A model generated the notes under the pieces. That model ran no database searches. It had not been told where the DNA came from and saw only the letters and a program-made list of their open reading frames with translations. The translations under genes and the position numbers were made by a program. Of a stretch of 64,000 nt of DNA, positions 11,366 to 21,670 are shown piece after piece; position 1 is the stretch's first letter, and each line of letters opens with the position of its first letter. Origin of the DNA: Arenicola marina (taxonomy: Eukaryota; Annelida; Polychaeta; Arenicolidae); NCBI GenBank assembly GCA_964019135.1, contig OZ025258.1:3348001-3412000 (forward strand). Direction: 5' to 3'.

Positions 11366-13103
11366 ATTGCAGTGAGGTAATAAAAGTGATTACAGTGTTA
11401 ATCAATAGTCCATGACAGCTGTAACAATCATATAGTGAGTACAGTGGTAATTAATACTCCATGGCAGCTGTAACAAGCATATAGTGAGTACAGTGTTAAT
11501 TAATAGTCCATGACAGCTGTAACAATCATATGGTGAGTACAGTAGTAATTAATACTCCATGGCAGTTCAAACAATCCTATATTGAGTACAGTAGTAAGTA
11601 ATAGTCCGTGACAGCTGTAACAATCATATAGTGAGTACAGTGGTAATTAATAGTCCATGACAGCTGTAACAATCATATAGTGAGTACAGTAGTAATTAAT
11701 AGTCAATGACAGCTGTAACTATCATATAGTGAGTACAGTAGTAATTAATACTCCATGGCAGCTGTGACAATCATATAGTGAGTACAGTGTTAATTAATAG
11801 TCAATGACAGCTGTAACAATCATATAGTGAGTACAGTACTAATGAATACTCCATGGCAGCTGTAACAACCAAATAGTGAGTACAGTAGTAATTAATAGTC
11901 CATGACAGCTGGAACAATCAAACAGTGAGTACAGTAGTAATTAATAGTCAATGACAGCTGTAACAATCCTATAGTGAGTACAGTAGTAATTAATACTCCA
12001 TGGCAGCTGTAACAATCATATAGTGATTACGGTAGAAATTAATAGTCCATGGCAGCTGTAGCAATCATATAGTGAGTACAGTAGTAATTAATAGTCCATG
12101 AGAGCTGTAACAATCATATAGTGAGTACAGTAGTAATTAATACTCCATGGCAGCTGTAACAATCATATAGTGAGTACATCAGTAATTAATAGTCCATGAC
12201 AGCTGTAACAATCATATAGTGAGTACAGTAGTAATTAATACTCCATGGCAGCTGTAACAATCATATAGTGAGTACATCAGTAATTAATAGTCCATGACAG
12301 TTGTAACAATCACACAGTGAGTACAGTAATAACTAATACTCCATGGCAGCTCCAACAATTCTATAGTGAGTACAGTAGTAATTAATAGTCAATGACAGCT
12401 GTAACAATCATATAGTGAGTACAGTACTAATTAATACTCCATGGCAGCTGTAACAATCATATAGTGAGTACAGTAGTAATTAATAGTCCATGGCAGCTGT
12501 AGCAATCCCAGGGTGAGTACAGTAGTAATTATTAGTCCATGACAGCTGTGACAATCATATAGTGAGTACAGTAGTAATTAATAGTCAATGACAGCTATAA
12601 TAATCATATAGTGAATACAGTAGTAATTAATACTCCATGGCAGCTGTAACAAGCATATAGTGAGTACGGTCGAAATTAATAGTCCATGGCAGCTGTAACA
12701 ATCATATAGTGAGTACAGTAGTAATTAATACTCCATGGCAGCTGTAACAATCATATAGTGAGTACAGTAGTAATTAATACTCCATGGCAGCTGTAACAAT
12801 CATATAGTGAGTACATCAGTAATTAGTAGTCCATGACAGTTGTAACAATCATATAGTGAGTGCAGTAGTAATTAATAATCAATGACAGCTGTAACTATCA
12901 TATAGTGAGTACAGTAGTAATTAATAGTCCATGACAGCTGCAACAATCCCAGGGTGAGTACAGTAGTAATTAATAATCCATGACAGCTGTAACAATCAAA
13001 GTGTGAGTACATTAGTAATTAATAGTCAATGACAGCTGTAACAATCATCTAGTGAGTACAGTAGTAATTAATAGTCCATAGTTGCTGTAACAATTCCAGT
13101 GTG
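11366..13103. repeat. 49-bp minisatellite array (about 35 copies) carrying CAGCTG and TAATTA
   Basis: The unit is 49 bp and includes GACAGCTGTAACAATCATAT and AGTACAGTAGTAATTAATAG. Most units contain a CAGCTG E-box and, about a dozen bases away across the unit boundary, a TAATTA palindrome. Two main subtypes alternate (ATAGTCCATGACAG and ATACTCCATGGCAG). Some units carry TCAATGACAG or a diverged CCCAGGGTGAG segment. Copy divergence is higher than in the large arrays further right, suggesting an older array. No coding frame is present. Confidence 0.95.
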
Positions 13104-14548
13104 TAGGGCGTCACGGCAGTGTGGTAGGGTGGGTTGGCAGTGTAGTAGAGTGTGGTGGCAGTGTGGTAGGGTGTGGTAGGGTGTGTTGGCGGTGTGGTAG
13201 GATGTGGTGGCGGTGTGGTAGGATGTGGTGGCGGGTTTGATAGGGTGTGGTAGGATGTGGTGGCGGTGTGGTAGGATGTGGTGGCGGGTTTGGTATGGTG
13301 TGGTGGCGGTGTGGTATGGTGTGGTGGCGGTGTGGTAGGGTGGGGTAGTGGTGTGGTAGGGCGGGGTGGCAGTGTGGTATGGTGGGGTGGTGGTGTGGTG
13401 GCGGTGTGGTAGGGTGTGGTGGCGGTGTGGTAGGGTGTGGTAGGGTGTGGTGGCGGTGTGGTGGCGGTGTGGTAGGGTGTGGTGGCGGTGTGGTATCTTG
13501 GGGTGGCGTTGTGGTAGGGTGTGGTAGGGTGTGGTAGGATGTGGTGGCGGGTATGGTAGGGTGTGGTGGCGGTGTGGTAGGGTTTGGTAGGGTGTGGTGG
13601 CGGTGTGGTATGGTGTGGTGGCAGTGTGGTAGTGTGGGGTGGTGGTGTGGTAGGGCGGGGTTGCAATGTGGTATGGTGGAGTGGTGGTGTGGTAGGGTGT
13701 GGTGGCGGTGTGGTAAGGTGTGGTGGCGGTGTGGTAGGGTGTGGTAGGGTGTGGTGGCGGTGTGTTAGGGTGTGGTAGGGTGTGGTGGCGGTGTGGTAGG
13801 GTGTGGTGGCGGTGTGGAAGGGTGGGGTGGTGGTGTGGTAGGGCGGGGTGGCAGTGTGGTAGGGTGTGGTGGCGGCGTGGTAGGGTGGGGTGGTGGTGTG
13901 GTAGGGTGTGGTGGCGGTGTAGTAGGGTGTGGTGGCGGTGTGGTGGCGGTGTGGTAGGATGTGGTGGCGGGTTTGGTAGGGTGTGGTGGCGGTGTGGTAG
14001 GGTGTGGTGGCGGTGTGGTGGCGGTGTGGTAGGGTGTGGTGGCGGTGTGGTGGCGGTGTGGTAGGATGTGGTGGCGGGTTTGGTAGGGTGTGGTGGTGGT
14101 GTGGTAGGGTGTGGTGGCGGTGTGGTAGGATGTGGTGGTGGTGTGGTAGGGGGTGGTGGCGGTGTGGTAGGATGGGGTGATGGTGTGGTAGGGTGTGGTG
14201 GTGGTGTGGTAGGGTGTGGTGGCGGTGTGGTAGGATGGGGTGGTGGTGTGGTAGGGTGTGGTGGCGGTGTGGTAGGATGGGGTGATGGTGTGGTAGGGTG
14301 TGGTGGTAGTGTGGTAGGGGGTGGTGGCGGTGTGGTAGGATGGGGTGGTGGTGTGGTAGGGTGTGGTGGCGGTGTGGTAGGATGGGGTGATGGTGTGGTA
14401 GGGTGTGGTGGTGGTGTGGTAGGGTGTGGTGATGGTGTGGTAGGGTGTGGTGGTGGTGTGGTAGGGTGTGGTGGCGGTGTGGTAGGATGTGGTGGCGGGT
14501 TTGGTAGGGTGTGGTGGCGTTGTGGTAGGGTGTGGTAGGGTGGGATGG
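13104..14548. repeat. 21-bp GT/GGT-rich minisatellite array
   Basis: The basic unit is about 21 bp, built from two 10-11 bp halves, GTGTGGTAGG and GTGTGGTGGCG. Halves are often doubled or lost, so the phase shifts along the array. The + strand reads Gly/Val/Cys/Trp-rich peptide in several frames and the minus strand reads Pro/Thr/His-rich peptide. Neither is a plausible gene. The array follows the 49-bp array directly and runs straight into the 31-bp array. Confidence 0.93.
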
Positions 14549-15036
14549 CTTATAGACGGAGGGTGTCAGGGTGGGGTGGCTTACAGACGGAGGGTGTCAG
14601 GGTGGGGTGGCGTACAGACGGAGGGTGTCAGGGTGGGGTGGCTCATAGACGGAGGGTGTCAGGTTGGGGTGGCTTACAGACGGAGTGTGTCAGGGTGGGG
14701 TGGCTTATAGACGGAGGGTGTCAGGGTGGGGTGGCTTATAGATGGAGGGTGTCAGGGTGGGGTGGCTTATAGACGGAGGGTGTCAGGTTGGGGTGGCTTA
14801 TAGACGGAGGGTGTCAGGGTGGGGTGGCTTACAGATAGAGGGTGTCAGTGTGGGGTGGCTTATAGACGGAGGGTGTCAGGGTGGGGTGGCTTACAGATAG
14901 AGGGTGTCAGGGTGGGGTGGCGTACAGACGGAGGGTGTCAGGGTGGGGTGGCTTGTAGACGGAGGGTGTCAGGTTGGGGTGGCTTATAGACGGAGGGTAG
15001 CAGGATGGGGTGGCTTATAGACGCAGGGTGGCAGGA
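14549..15036. repeat. 31-bp minisatellite array (about 16 copies) with degenerate tail
   Basis: The unit includes GGTGGCTTATAGACGGAGGG and ends GTCAGGGTGG, 31 bp in all. Variants are TTACAGACGG, TTACAGATAG and GCGTACAGACG. From 15037 to about 15147 the repeat decays into loosely related GGTGGCAGTGTGCCAGGG segments. The GGGTGGGGTGG portion resembles the neighbouring 21-bp array, so this family may have arisen from its edge. Confidence 0.9.
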
Positions 15037-15287
15037 TTAGGTGGCAGTGTGCCAGGGTAGGATGGGGTGGCAGTGTGCCAGGGTAGGGTGGGGTGGTGGC
15101 GTGGCAGGATATGGTGGCAGTGTATCAAGGTGGGGTGGGGCGACCATTAAAGTCTTTAGGCGAGTTGTGATTGTCGACCTTAACTTCCTCGCCATGGTAA
15201 CTATGTCGGTAATAAAGCTTGTTTAGTCGCGGTAACGTAGCCATGTCCCCGACTATTAACCCGTCCGCTTGGTGGGCTGATGACAAG

Positions 15288-15461
15288 CCGGCCACACTAC
15301 AGGCCCTACAGACACCCCGCCCCAGCGGTAGCCACCCCCCTCCCCCCGGCCACACACCAGGCCCTACAGACACCTCGCCCCAGCGGTAGCCACCCCCCTC
15401 CCCCCGGCCACACTCCAGGCCCTACAGACACCCCCCCCCCCCCCTAGCGGTAGCCACCCCC
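15288..15461. repeat. 59-bp C-rich tandem repeat, 3 copies
   Basis: Three copies share GGCCCTACAGACACC and AGCGGTAGCCACCCCC, spaced about 59 bp apart. The third contains a 14-base C run at 15431-15444. Copies are very similar, so the triplication is recent. Confidence 0.85.
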
Positions 15462-15846
15462 ATGGCCCAATCACTGCCATCCATAATTCATGGACTTAGA
15501 AACGCTTACCATATTTCCCTTCAGACGACTGATAATGAAAGCCAAGTGCCCTGGAACTGTACAATCGCCTTGGTTAGGGATAAACGGCACTATGACCGAC
15601 GACGGCCTCCCAGAACGCCACTTCCGGTTCCGCTGACGTCATAGCGGGAATAAACGCCACGTGGTAAAGGACGAAACAACCATTTACGGCCATTTTTACA
15701 GTGAATATATTGCCGAGGGCGGCGTTTTCTTGACGGCTTTATACTTGGCCACAAGTCATAATAACATATTTATGTACGGTGTCTATATAAACTTAAAATA
15801 AATATATGTTCGCTCCCGTAACAATACAACATTATTAGGGCGGATG
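15462..15846 (+). promoter_or_regulatory. candidate regulatory segment: ETS-like, CRE, E-box, TATA-like
   Basis: A compact group lies at 15619-15663: ACTTCCGG (ETS-like core), TGACGTCA at 15634-15641 (full CRE palindrome) and CACGTG at 15658-15663 (E-box). A TATATAA lies at 15784-15790, about 120 bp downstream, which is farther than usual for a directly linked core promoter. No open frame of note follows within 300 bp. Promoter function is an inference from motif clustering. The motifs themselves are seen directly. Confidence 0.3.
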
Positions 15847-15947
15847 TTGGGACTTAAGGTCGCAAGCACTAACATGGGGACTTAAGGTCGCAAGCACTAA
15901 CATGGGGACTTAAGGTCGCAAGCACTAACATGGGGACTTAAGTTTCC
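15847..15947. repeat. 28-bp tandem repeat, about 3.6 copies
   Basis: GGGGACTTAAGGTCGCAAGC plus ACTAACAT is repeated head to tail. The copies are essentially identical, and the last is truncated after GGGGACTTAAG. This is a small, recent tandem expansion in otherwise unique AT-rich DNA. Confidence 0.9.
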
Positions 15948-17699
15948 AGGTAGCGAGAAAGGTAGGAGTGAAATTATTGCAACTGAAAATGCCTGAATGT
16001 GCAAAGTACTATTTAGGCTTACGTTCATCGTTTCCACTTGAGGATAAGTTTTTTTTTGCATCGCACAATATTGCGCATATGAAAGGTCAATGAAAAAAAC
16101 GGAACTTACAAGTTAAAATAAGTCCTGTTGTATATCGGGATCAGAAATAACAAGGTGTGAATACATCATGGTCAACAGGAGACACATTTAGCATTGCATC
16201 CGCGCGTAAAGACCCCACAAATCCAAGGCCAGCAAAAAAAAAGAAATCATGGGACCCAGTTATCTATAGCCGTTGTCAGGAAAAACTGTTTATTTATAAA
16301 ATCAGACTTTCTGAATGTCATGTTCAAAAACCAAATGAACAATTGTGTGAGCAGACTTTTCCACAACACACCTTGGAACAGCTTTCAAATTGCTGCTAGT
16401 CCTGGAAATTATGGTAATTATGGTATTAAGTTAAAGTCCCTCAACTGATTGCTTACTATGAAACATTTACTTCTCTTTCTTTTGCCAAGGGAAGGGGTTA
16501 CCACCTTGATATGAAGCTGTAAGAGAGATGACGTTCTAAACCTTCGTAACAATCAGTGTGACGTTATAAGAGAAAGAAATGCAAGGCTTATGTTGTCGTA
16601 GTGGGGTATCAATGGCAATATTAAATCGCAGGATAGTGTGTCACGAGCTCCTAACCTACCTGATATATTGGACAAGATCGTCTGATTAACCACTGATTAA
16701 GGAGTACTGCTCATAAACGATTTGCACTGGTAATACGCGGCCAGCTTTGTTGTGCAGATTGATTTTGTGTAGTTGTATTTAAATTAGTGCTCGTAGAACA
16801 TTTAAGGCATATTACTCAAGGGAGTTTGATACAAGCTCAGAATTTATTTTTAAAAGCTGCTTCGAAATCTGTGGGTGTGGTTATAATCATACTAGCCAAT
16901 ACTGTGTTTGTTTCGCGGTCCACATTTGCCGATGGAATAAGGCAATGGCATCTATTGCAACAGTTATCGCTGTGTTTTTCTTCCGCATATGAATTCGTTT
17001 CATGCAACAGACCATGTAAGCACATTCCAAAATGTCTGCCATGGAAACAGATGTGGGTTTATATTCCGTGTTATGAGACCACGACATGCATTATTGTAGT
17101 GAATGGTACGTGAGTAATACGTGATCTATGCGGAAACAATGACTCGTCCTTCCTGCTATGCCTTGCCCCATGTCAGAAAGACCCATACAGTGTAAAAGAA
17201 TAGAACACTTGTTGCCTACAAACGACAATAGGCTTGAACATCAGTATTCCTTTAATTAAGATGTAAGTAATACGTAAGGATAAAGATCGTTAGGAACCGA
17301 AAGGTTTGGTGTGGAGGATTAGGATTAGGTTTTAGGATTAAGCTTTACAATGCGTAAATTCAAATGTTGAGACGAGCCGTTAATTCGGCATGTATTATTT
17401 ACTCGTGGCATTGCTACAATAATGACTTGCGTTGGCTCCAACTGGAACGATGGACCCGCAAATCACACTTCATGTAATGCTTAATGAAATATATCTGTGG
17501 TCTTAAGCTTCAACTGAAGTTCAGAAGTTCCCAAGAAATATAACTGCGTCCAAGTTTGATGCCTGAGAAGTGCCACTGTACGAGTAGTATTAGTAGTATT
17601 ACTATTAATAAAGTTACATTATTAGTCAAACGATTCTCTATCAATGATATGCGATAGTAAAACGCTGCGGTCAGATATCATGGACAACAGATATTACAC
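15948..17699. other. unique AT-richer island, no gene recognised
   Basis: About 1.75 kb of non-repetitive sequence. Short open frames exist (80 codons at 16157-16399, 108 codons at 16787-17113, with antisense frames over the same stretch), but none resembles a known family and all are within chance length for this composition. I see no RNA gene, repeat or promoter that I can support. Confidence 0.5.
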
Positions 17700-18366
17700 A
17701 CGCTACACCCCAACGCCCCTCCCCCCCCACACTCCCACACCTCCACACCCCGAGACACCCGCACACACCTCCACACCCCCAGACACCCCCACACACACCA
17801 CACACACCACAACTCCACACCCCCAGACTCCCACACCCACCACACCTCCACACCCCCAGACCCCCTCACACACACCACACCTCCACACCCCCAGACCACA
17901 CAAACCCCCACACACACCACACCTCCACACCCCCAGACACCCCCACACACACCACACACACCACAACTCCACACCCCCAGACTCCCACACCCACCACACC
18001 TCCACACCCCCAGACCCCCTCACACACACCACACCTCCACACCCCCAGACCACACAAACCCCCACACACACCACACCTCCACACCCCCAGACCCCCACAC
18101 ACCCCCACACACACCACACCTCCACACCCCCAGACACCCACACACACCCCCAGACCCCCAGACCCCCACACACCCCCACACCCCCACACCCCCACACCAC
18201 CACACCCCCACACCCCCACACCCACACCACACCCCCACACCCCCACACCCCCACACCACCACACCCCCACACCCCCACACCCCCACACCACCACACCCCC
18301 ACACCACCACACCACCACACCCCCACACCCCAACACCCCCACACACCCCCACGCCCCACACCCACA
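17700..18366. repeat. CA/CCCCA-rich low-complexity array with 154-bp higher-order copy
   Basis: The + strand is a run of CCACACCTCCACACCCCCAG-like and CACACA segments with almost no G. A block at about 17771-17924 is repeated at about 17925-18078, offset 154 bp (AACTCCACAC at 17811 and 17965). The right part (about 18170-18350) degenerates to CCCCCACA and CCACCACA repeats. Both strands are open in several frames (Pro/His/Thr on +, Gly/Val/Cys/Trp on -) purely from composition. Confidence 0.9.
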
Positions 18367-18411
18367 GCATCCTGCATATATTTGAGACGGTTTTCTCGGA
18401 AAATAACAGAA

Positions 18412-18616
18412 ACACACCACTCACGATGTCCAGTGCACTTTACTTAACACACCACTCACGATGTCCAGTGCACTTTACTTAACACACCATTCACGATGTC
18501 CAGTGCACTTTACTTAACACACCTCTCACGATGTCCAGTGCACTTTACTTAACACATCACTCACGATGTCCAGTGCACTTTACTTAACACACCTCTCACG
18601 ATGTCCAGTGCATTTT
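18412..18616. repeat. 35-bp tandem repeat, about 6 copies
   Basis: Units carry CACGATGTCCAGTGCACTTT and are spaced 35 bp apart (for example 18421 and 18456). Single-base variants are CACCACTC, CACCATTC, CACCTCTC and CATCACTC. The last copy is truncated at CCAGTGCA. The unit contains the palindrome AGTGCACT. Confidence 0.92.
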
Positions 18617-19577
18617 TAGGAAAGTGCCAAAATGGGCGCATCTCTTTGGTAACCCGGGTGTATCCCTACGGTCGACCGAATACGCACATTACGCATCGGT
18701 TTACCGCTCGACACTTCTTTCACCCGGGTATGGGTGCGCGCGCATCCATTCGGTATGCCGATGTGCCCCTTTCAAAACGGCACGGGACATTCGGGAGAAG
18801 ATGGCGGCTGATTGAGAGGTGATGAGAGTAGGTTGGTTTCAGTGCCCTAACGTGCGACGGATGTGAACGGTGTGTGCATTTCATTGGAATAGGCATATCC
18901 CTATCGGCACACCCGCAAGTTCCCTGTCACGTGTTGCGGGTCCCGGGCGAGATACCGAACCTGGCCCAAAGAAATGCGCCCAATGTCAGTAGGCAATTTG
19001 ATGGGAATACCACTACTAGAGGTTTGAAAGAATGCAACGAACGGCCATTTTGGCTGCTCAACTTGGGCCATTGATATAAATACCGGTCCTTGGGGACCGG
19101 GTGAGAGGGGAAGGGATAGGAGGTAGGGGCGTGAAGGGGGGGGGGGGGAGTGGGGGCGGGGGGGGGGGGGGCCTCGCCTCGGTGTGACCCACGAAGTTAT
19201 GATCAGCTTTACACCGAACACGACAACACAACCTGCCCTGCCATCCATCACGTGACATCGCATCATCTCGCTAGCTCCTCCCCTTGCGAAGCCATAGATC
19301 ACGTGATGCGTCTATTCTGTGTCACTGGATGATATAAGGCAGCAGGGGGGTGGGGGCCTGGCAGACAATACGCCAGGGGGTTTAAGTGTAGATATATGAT
19401 CGTGTTTTGCAGATTTGGCTGCGACGGTAGGGACGTGAGTGCCGTCAACACGCCCAGGTGAGCTCTGAAGGTGGGTTGTCTACTGTGATCAGGTCGCTGT
19501 AGGCTGGATTCAGGGCACTGTGCCAGAGAACAATCAATCAATATAGGTGGACACGCCCACTGCCACACCCATATACT
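18617..19577. other. unique CpG-containing island with YY1-like site and poly-G tracts
   Basis: CpG-rich sequence unlike the flanking arrays. AAGATGGCGGC at 18798-18808 matches the extended YY1 consensus often found just downstream of animal transcription starts. A CACGTG lies at 18928-18933. Long G runs lie at 19136-19149 and 19158-19171. Short frames (for example 18601-18822 and 18874-19074) are not recognisable. The right part holds a candidate promoter that is listed separately. Confidence 0.45.
19249..19338 (+). promoter_or_regulatory. candidate core promoter: two CACGTG boxes upstream of a TATA-like element
   Basis: ATCACGTGAC (CACGTG at 19249-19254) and the palindrome ATCACGTGAT (CACGTG at 19300-19305) are followed by GATATAAGG (TATAAG at 19333-19338), 27 bp after the second box. 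CACGTG is bound by bHLH-ZIP factors of the USF/MITF/MYC type. A start site would be expected about 30 bp downstream, near 19365. No convincing gene follows before the 14/28-bp array, so the target is unknown. Confidence 0.25.
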
Positions 19578-21670
19578 TCACACCCACCCCATAACGCCCA
19601 TCCCATGAAAACCACCCCATAACACCCCCCCTATAACAGAACCCCATAACACTCACCCAATAGCACCAACCCCATAACCTCCACCTCATAACGCCCACCC
19701 CATAACATCAAACCTATAACATCCACCCCATAACACCCACCCCATAACACCCACCCCATTACACCCACTCCATAACACCCACCCCATTACACCCACTCCA
19801 TAACACTCACCCGATAACACCCCCCAATAACACCCACCCCATTACACCCACTCCATAACACCCACCCCATTACACCGACTCCATAACACTCACCCGATAA
19901 CACCCCCCAATAACACCCACTCCATAACACTCACCCCATTACACCCACCCCATAACACTCACCCCATTACACCGACTCCATAACACTCACCCGATAACAC
20001 CCCCCAATAACACCCACCCCATTACACCCACTCCATAACACCCACCCCATAACACCAACTCCATAACACCCACCCCATAACACCCACCCAATAACAGCCA
20101 CCCTATAACACCCACCCAATAACAACCACCTCATAACACCCACCCCATAACACCCACCCCATAACAACCACCTTATAACACCCACCTCATAACACCCACC
20201 TCATAACACCCACCCAATAACAGCCACCCTATAACACCCACCCATTACACCCAACCCATAACACCTATCCCATAACACCCACCCATAAGACCCACCCCAT
20301 AACAACCACCTCATAACACCCACCCCATAACAACCACCCAATAACAGCCACCCTATAACATTCACAATAACATCCACCCCATAACACCCACTCAATAACA
20401 GCCACCCCATAACACCCACCCAATAACAGCCACCCTATAACACCCACTCAATAACAGCCACCCTATAACACCCACCCAATAACAGCCACCCTATAACACC
20501 CACAATAACATCCACCCCATAACACCCACCCAATAACAGCCACCCAATAACACCCACAATAACATCCACCCCATAACACCCACCCAATAACACCCACCCA
20601 ATAACAGCCACCCTATAACACCCACCCAATAACAGCCACCCTATAACACCCACAATAACATCCACCCCATAACACCCACCCAATAACACCCACCCAATAA
20701 CAGCCACCCTATAACACCCACCCAATAACAGCCACCCTATAACACCCACTCAATAACAGCCACCCAATAACAGCCACCCTATAACACCCACCCAATAACA
20801 CCCACCCAATAACAGCCACCCTATAACACCCACTCAATAACAGCCACCCTATAACACCCACAATAACATCCACCCCATAACACCCACCCAATAACAGCCA
20901 CCCAATAACACCCACAATAACATCCACCCCATAACACCCACCCAATAACACCCACCCAATAACAGCCACCCTATAACACCCACCCAATAACAGCCACCCT
21001 ATAACACCCACAATAACATCCACCCCATAACACCCACCCAATAACACCCACCCAATAACAGCCACCCTATAACACCCACTCAATAACAGCCACCCTATAA
21101 CACCCACAATAACATCCACCCCATAACACCCACCCAATAACAGCCACCCAATAACAGCCACCCTATAACACCCACTCAATAACAGCCACCCTATAACACC
21201 CACAATAACATCCACCCTATAACACCCACTCAATAACAGCCACCCTATAACACCCACTCAATAACAGCCACCCTATAACACCCACAATAACAGCCACCCT
21301 ATAACACCCACCCAATAACAGCCACCCTATAACACCCACCCAATAACAGCCACCCTATAACACCCACCCAATAACAGCCACCCTATAACACCCACCCAAT
21401 AACAGCCACCCTATAACACCCACCCAATAACAGCCACCCTATAACACCCACCCAATAACAGCCACCCTATAACACCCACCCTATCCCATTACACCTATCC
21501 CATTACACCCACCCCATAACACCCACCCATAACACCCACCCCATAACAACCACCTCATAACATCCACCCCATAACACCCACCCCATAACACCCACCCATT
21601 GCACCCAACCCATAACACCCACCGCATAGCACCTACCCCATAACCTCCACCCTATAATACCCACCCCACC
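19578..21670. repeat. 14/28-bp C-rich minisatellite array
   Basis: The basic unit is 14 bp (ACCCACCCAATAAC or AGCCACCCTATAAC). In the right two thirds the two forms alternate to make a 28-bp unit. Seven almost perfect 28-bp copies lie at about 21295-21480. The left part (19578-20400) is more diverged, with CCCCATAACACCCA forms. A longer cassette marked by CACAATAACATCCACCCC recurs irregularly between 20350 and 21290, indicating higher-order structure. Minus-strand open frames (Gly/Val/Trp/Leu/Cys repeats) follow from the absence of stop codons in the unit. Confidence 0.95.

Noticed and set aside
16787-17113. 108-codon frame as a gene
   Set aside because: Opposed by antisense frames of similar size, with no domain, and within chance length.
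18640-18790. Another MITE-like palindrome in the CpG-rich island
   Set aside because: Short inverted matches (around 18695 and 18750) are imperfect and do not extend to defined ends.
19578-21670. Telomeric or interstitial telomeric repeat
   Set aside because: The minus-strand units contain TATAGGG-like and TTGGGTGGG segments but not tandem TTAGGG. The period is 14/28 bp.
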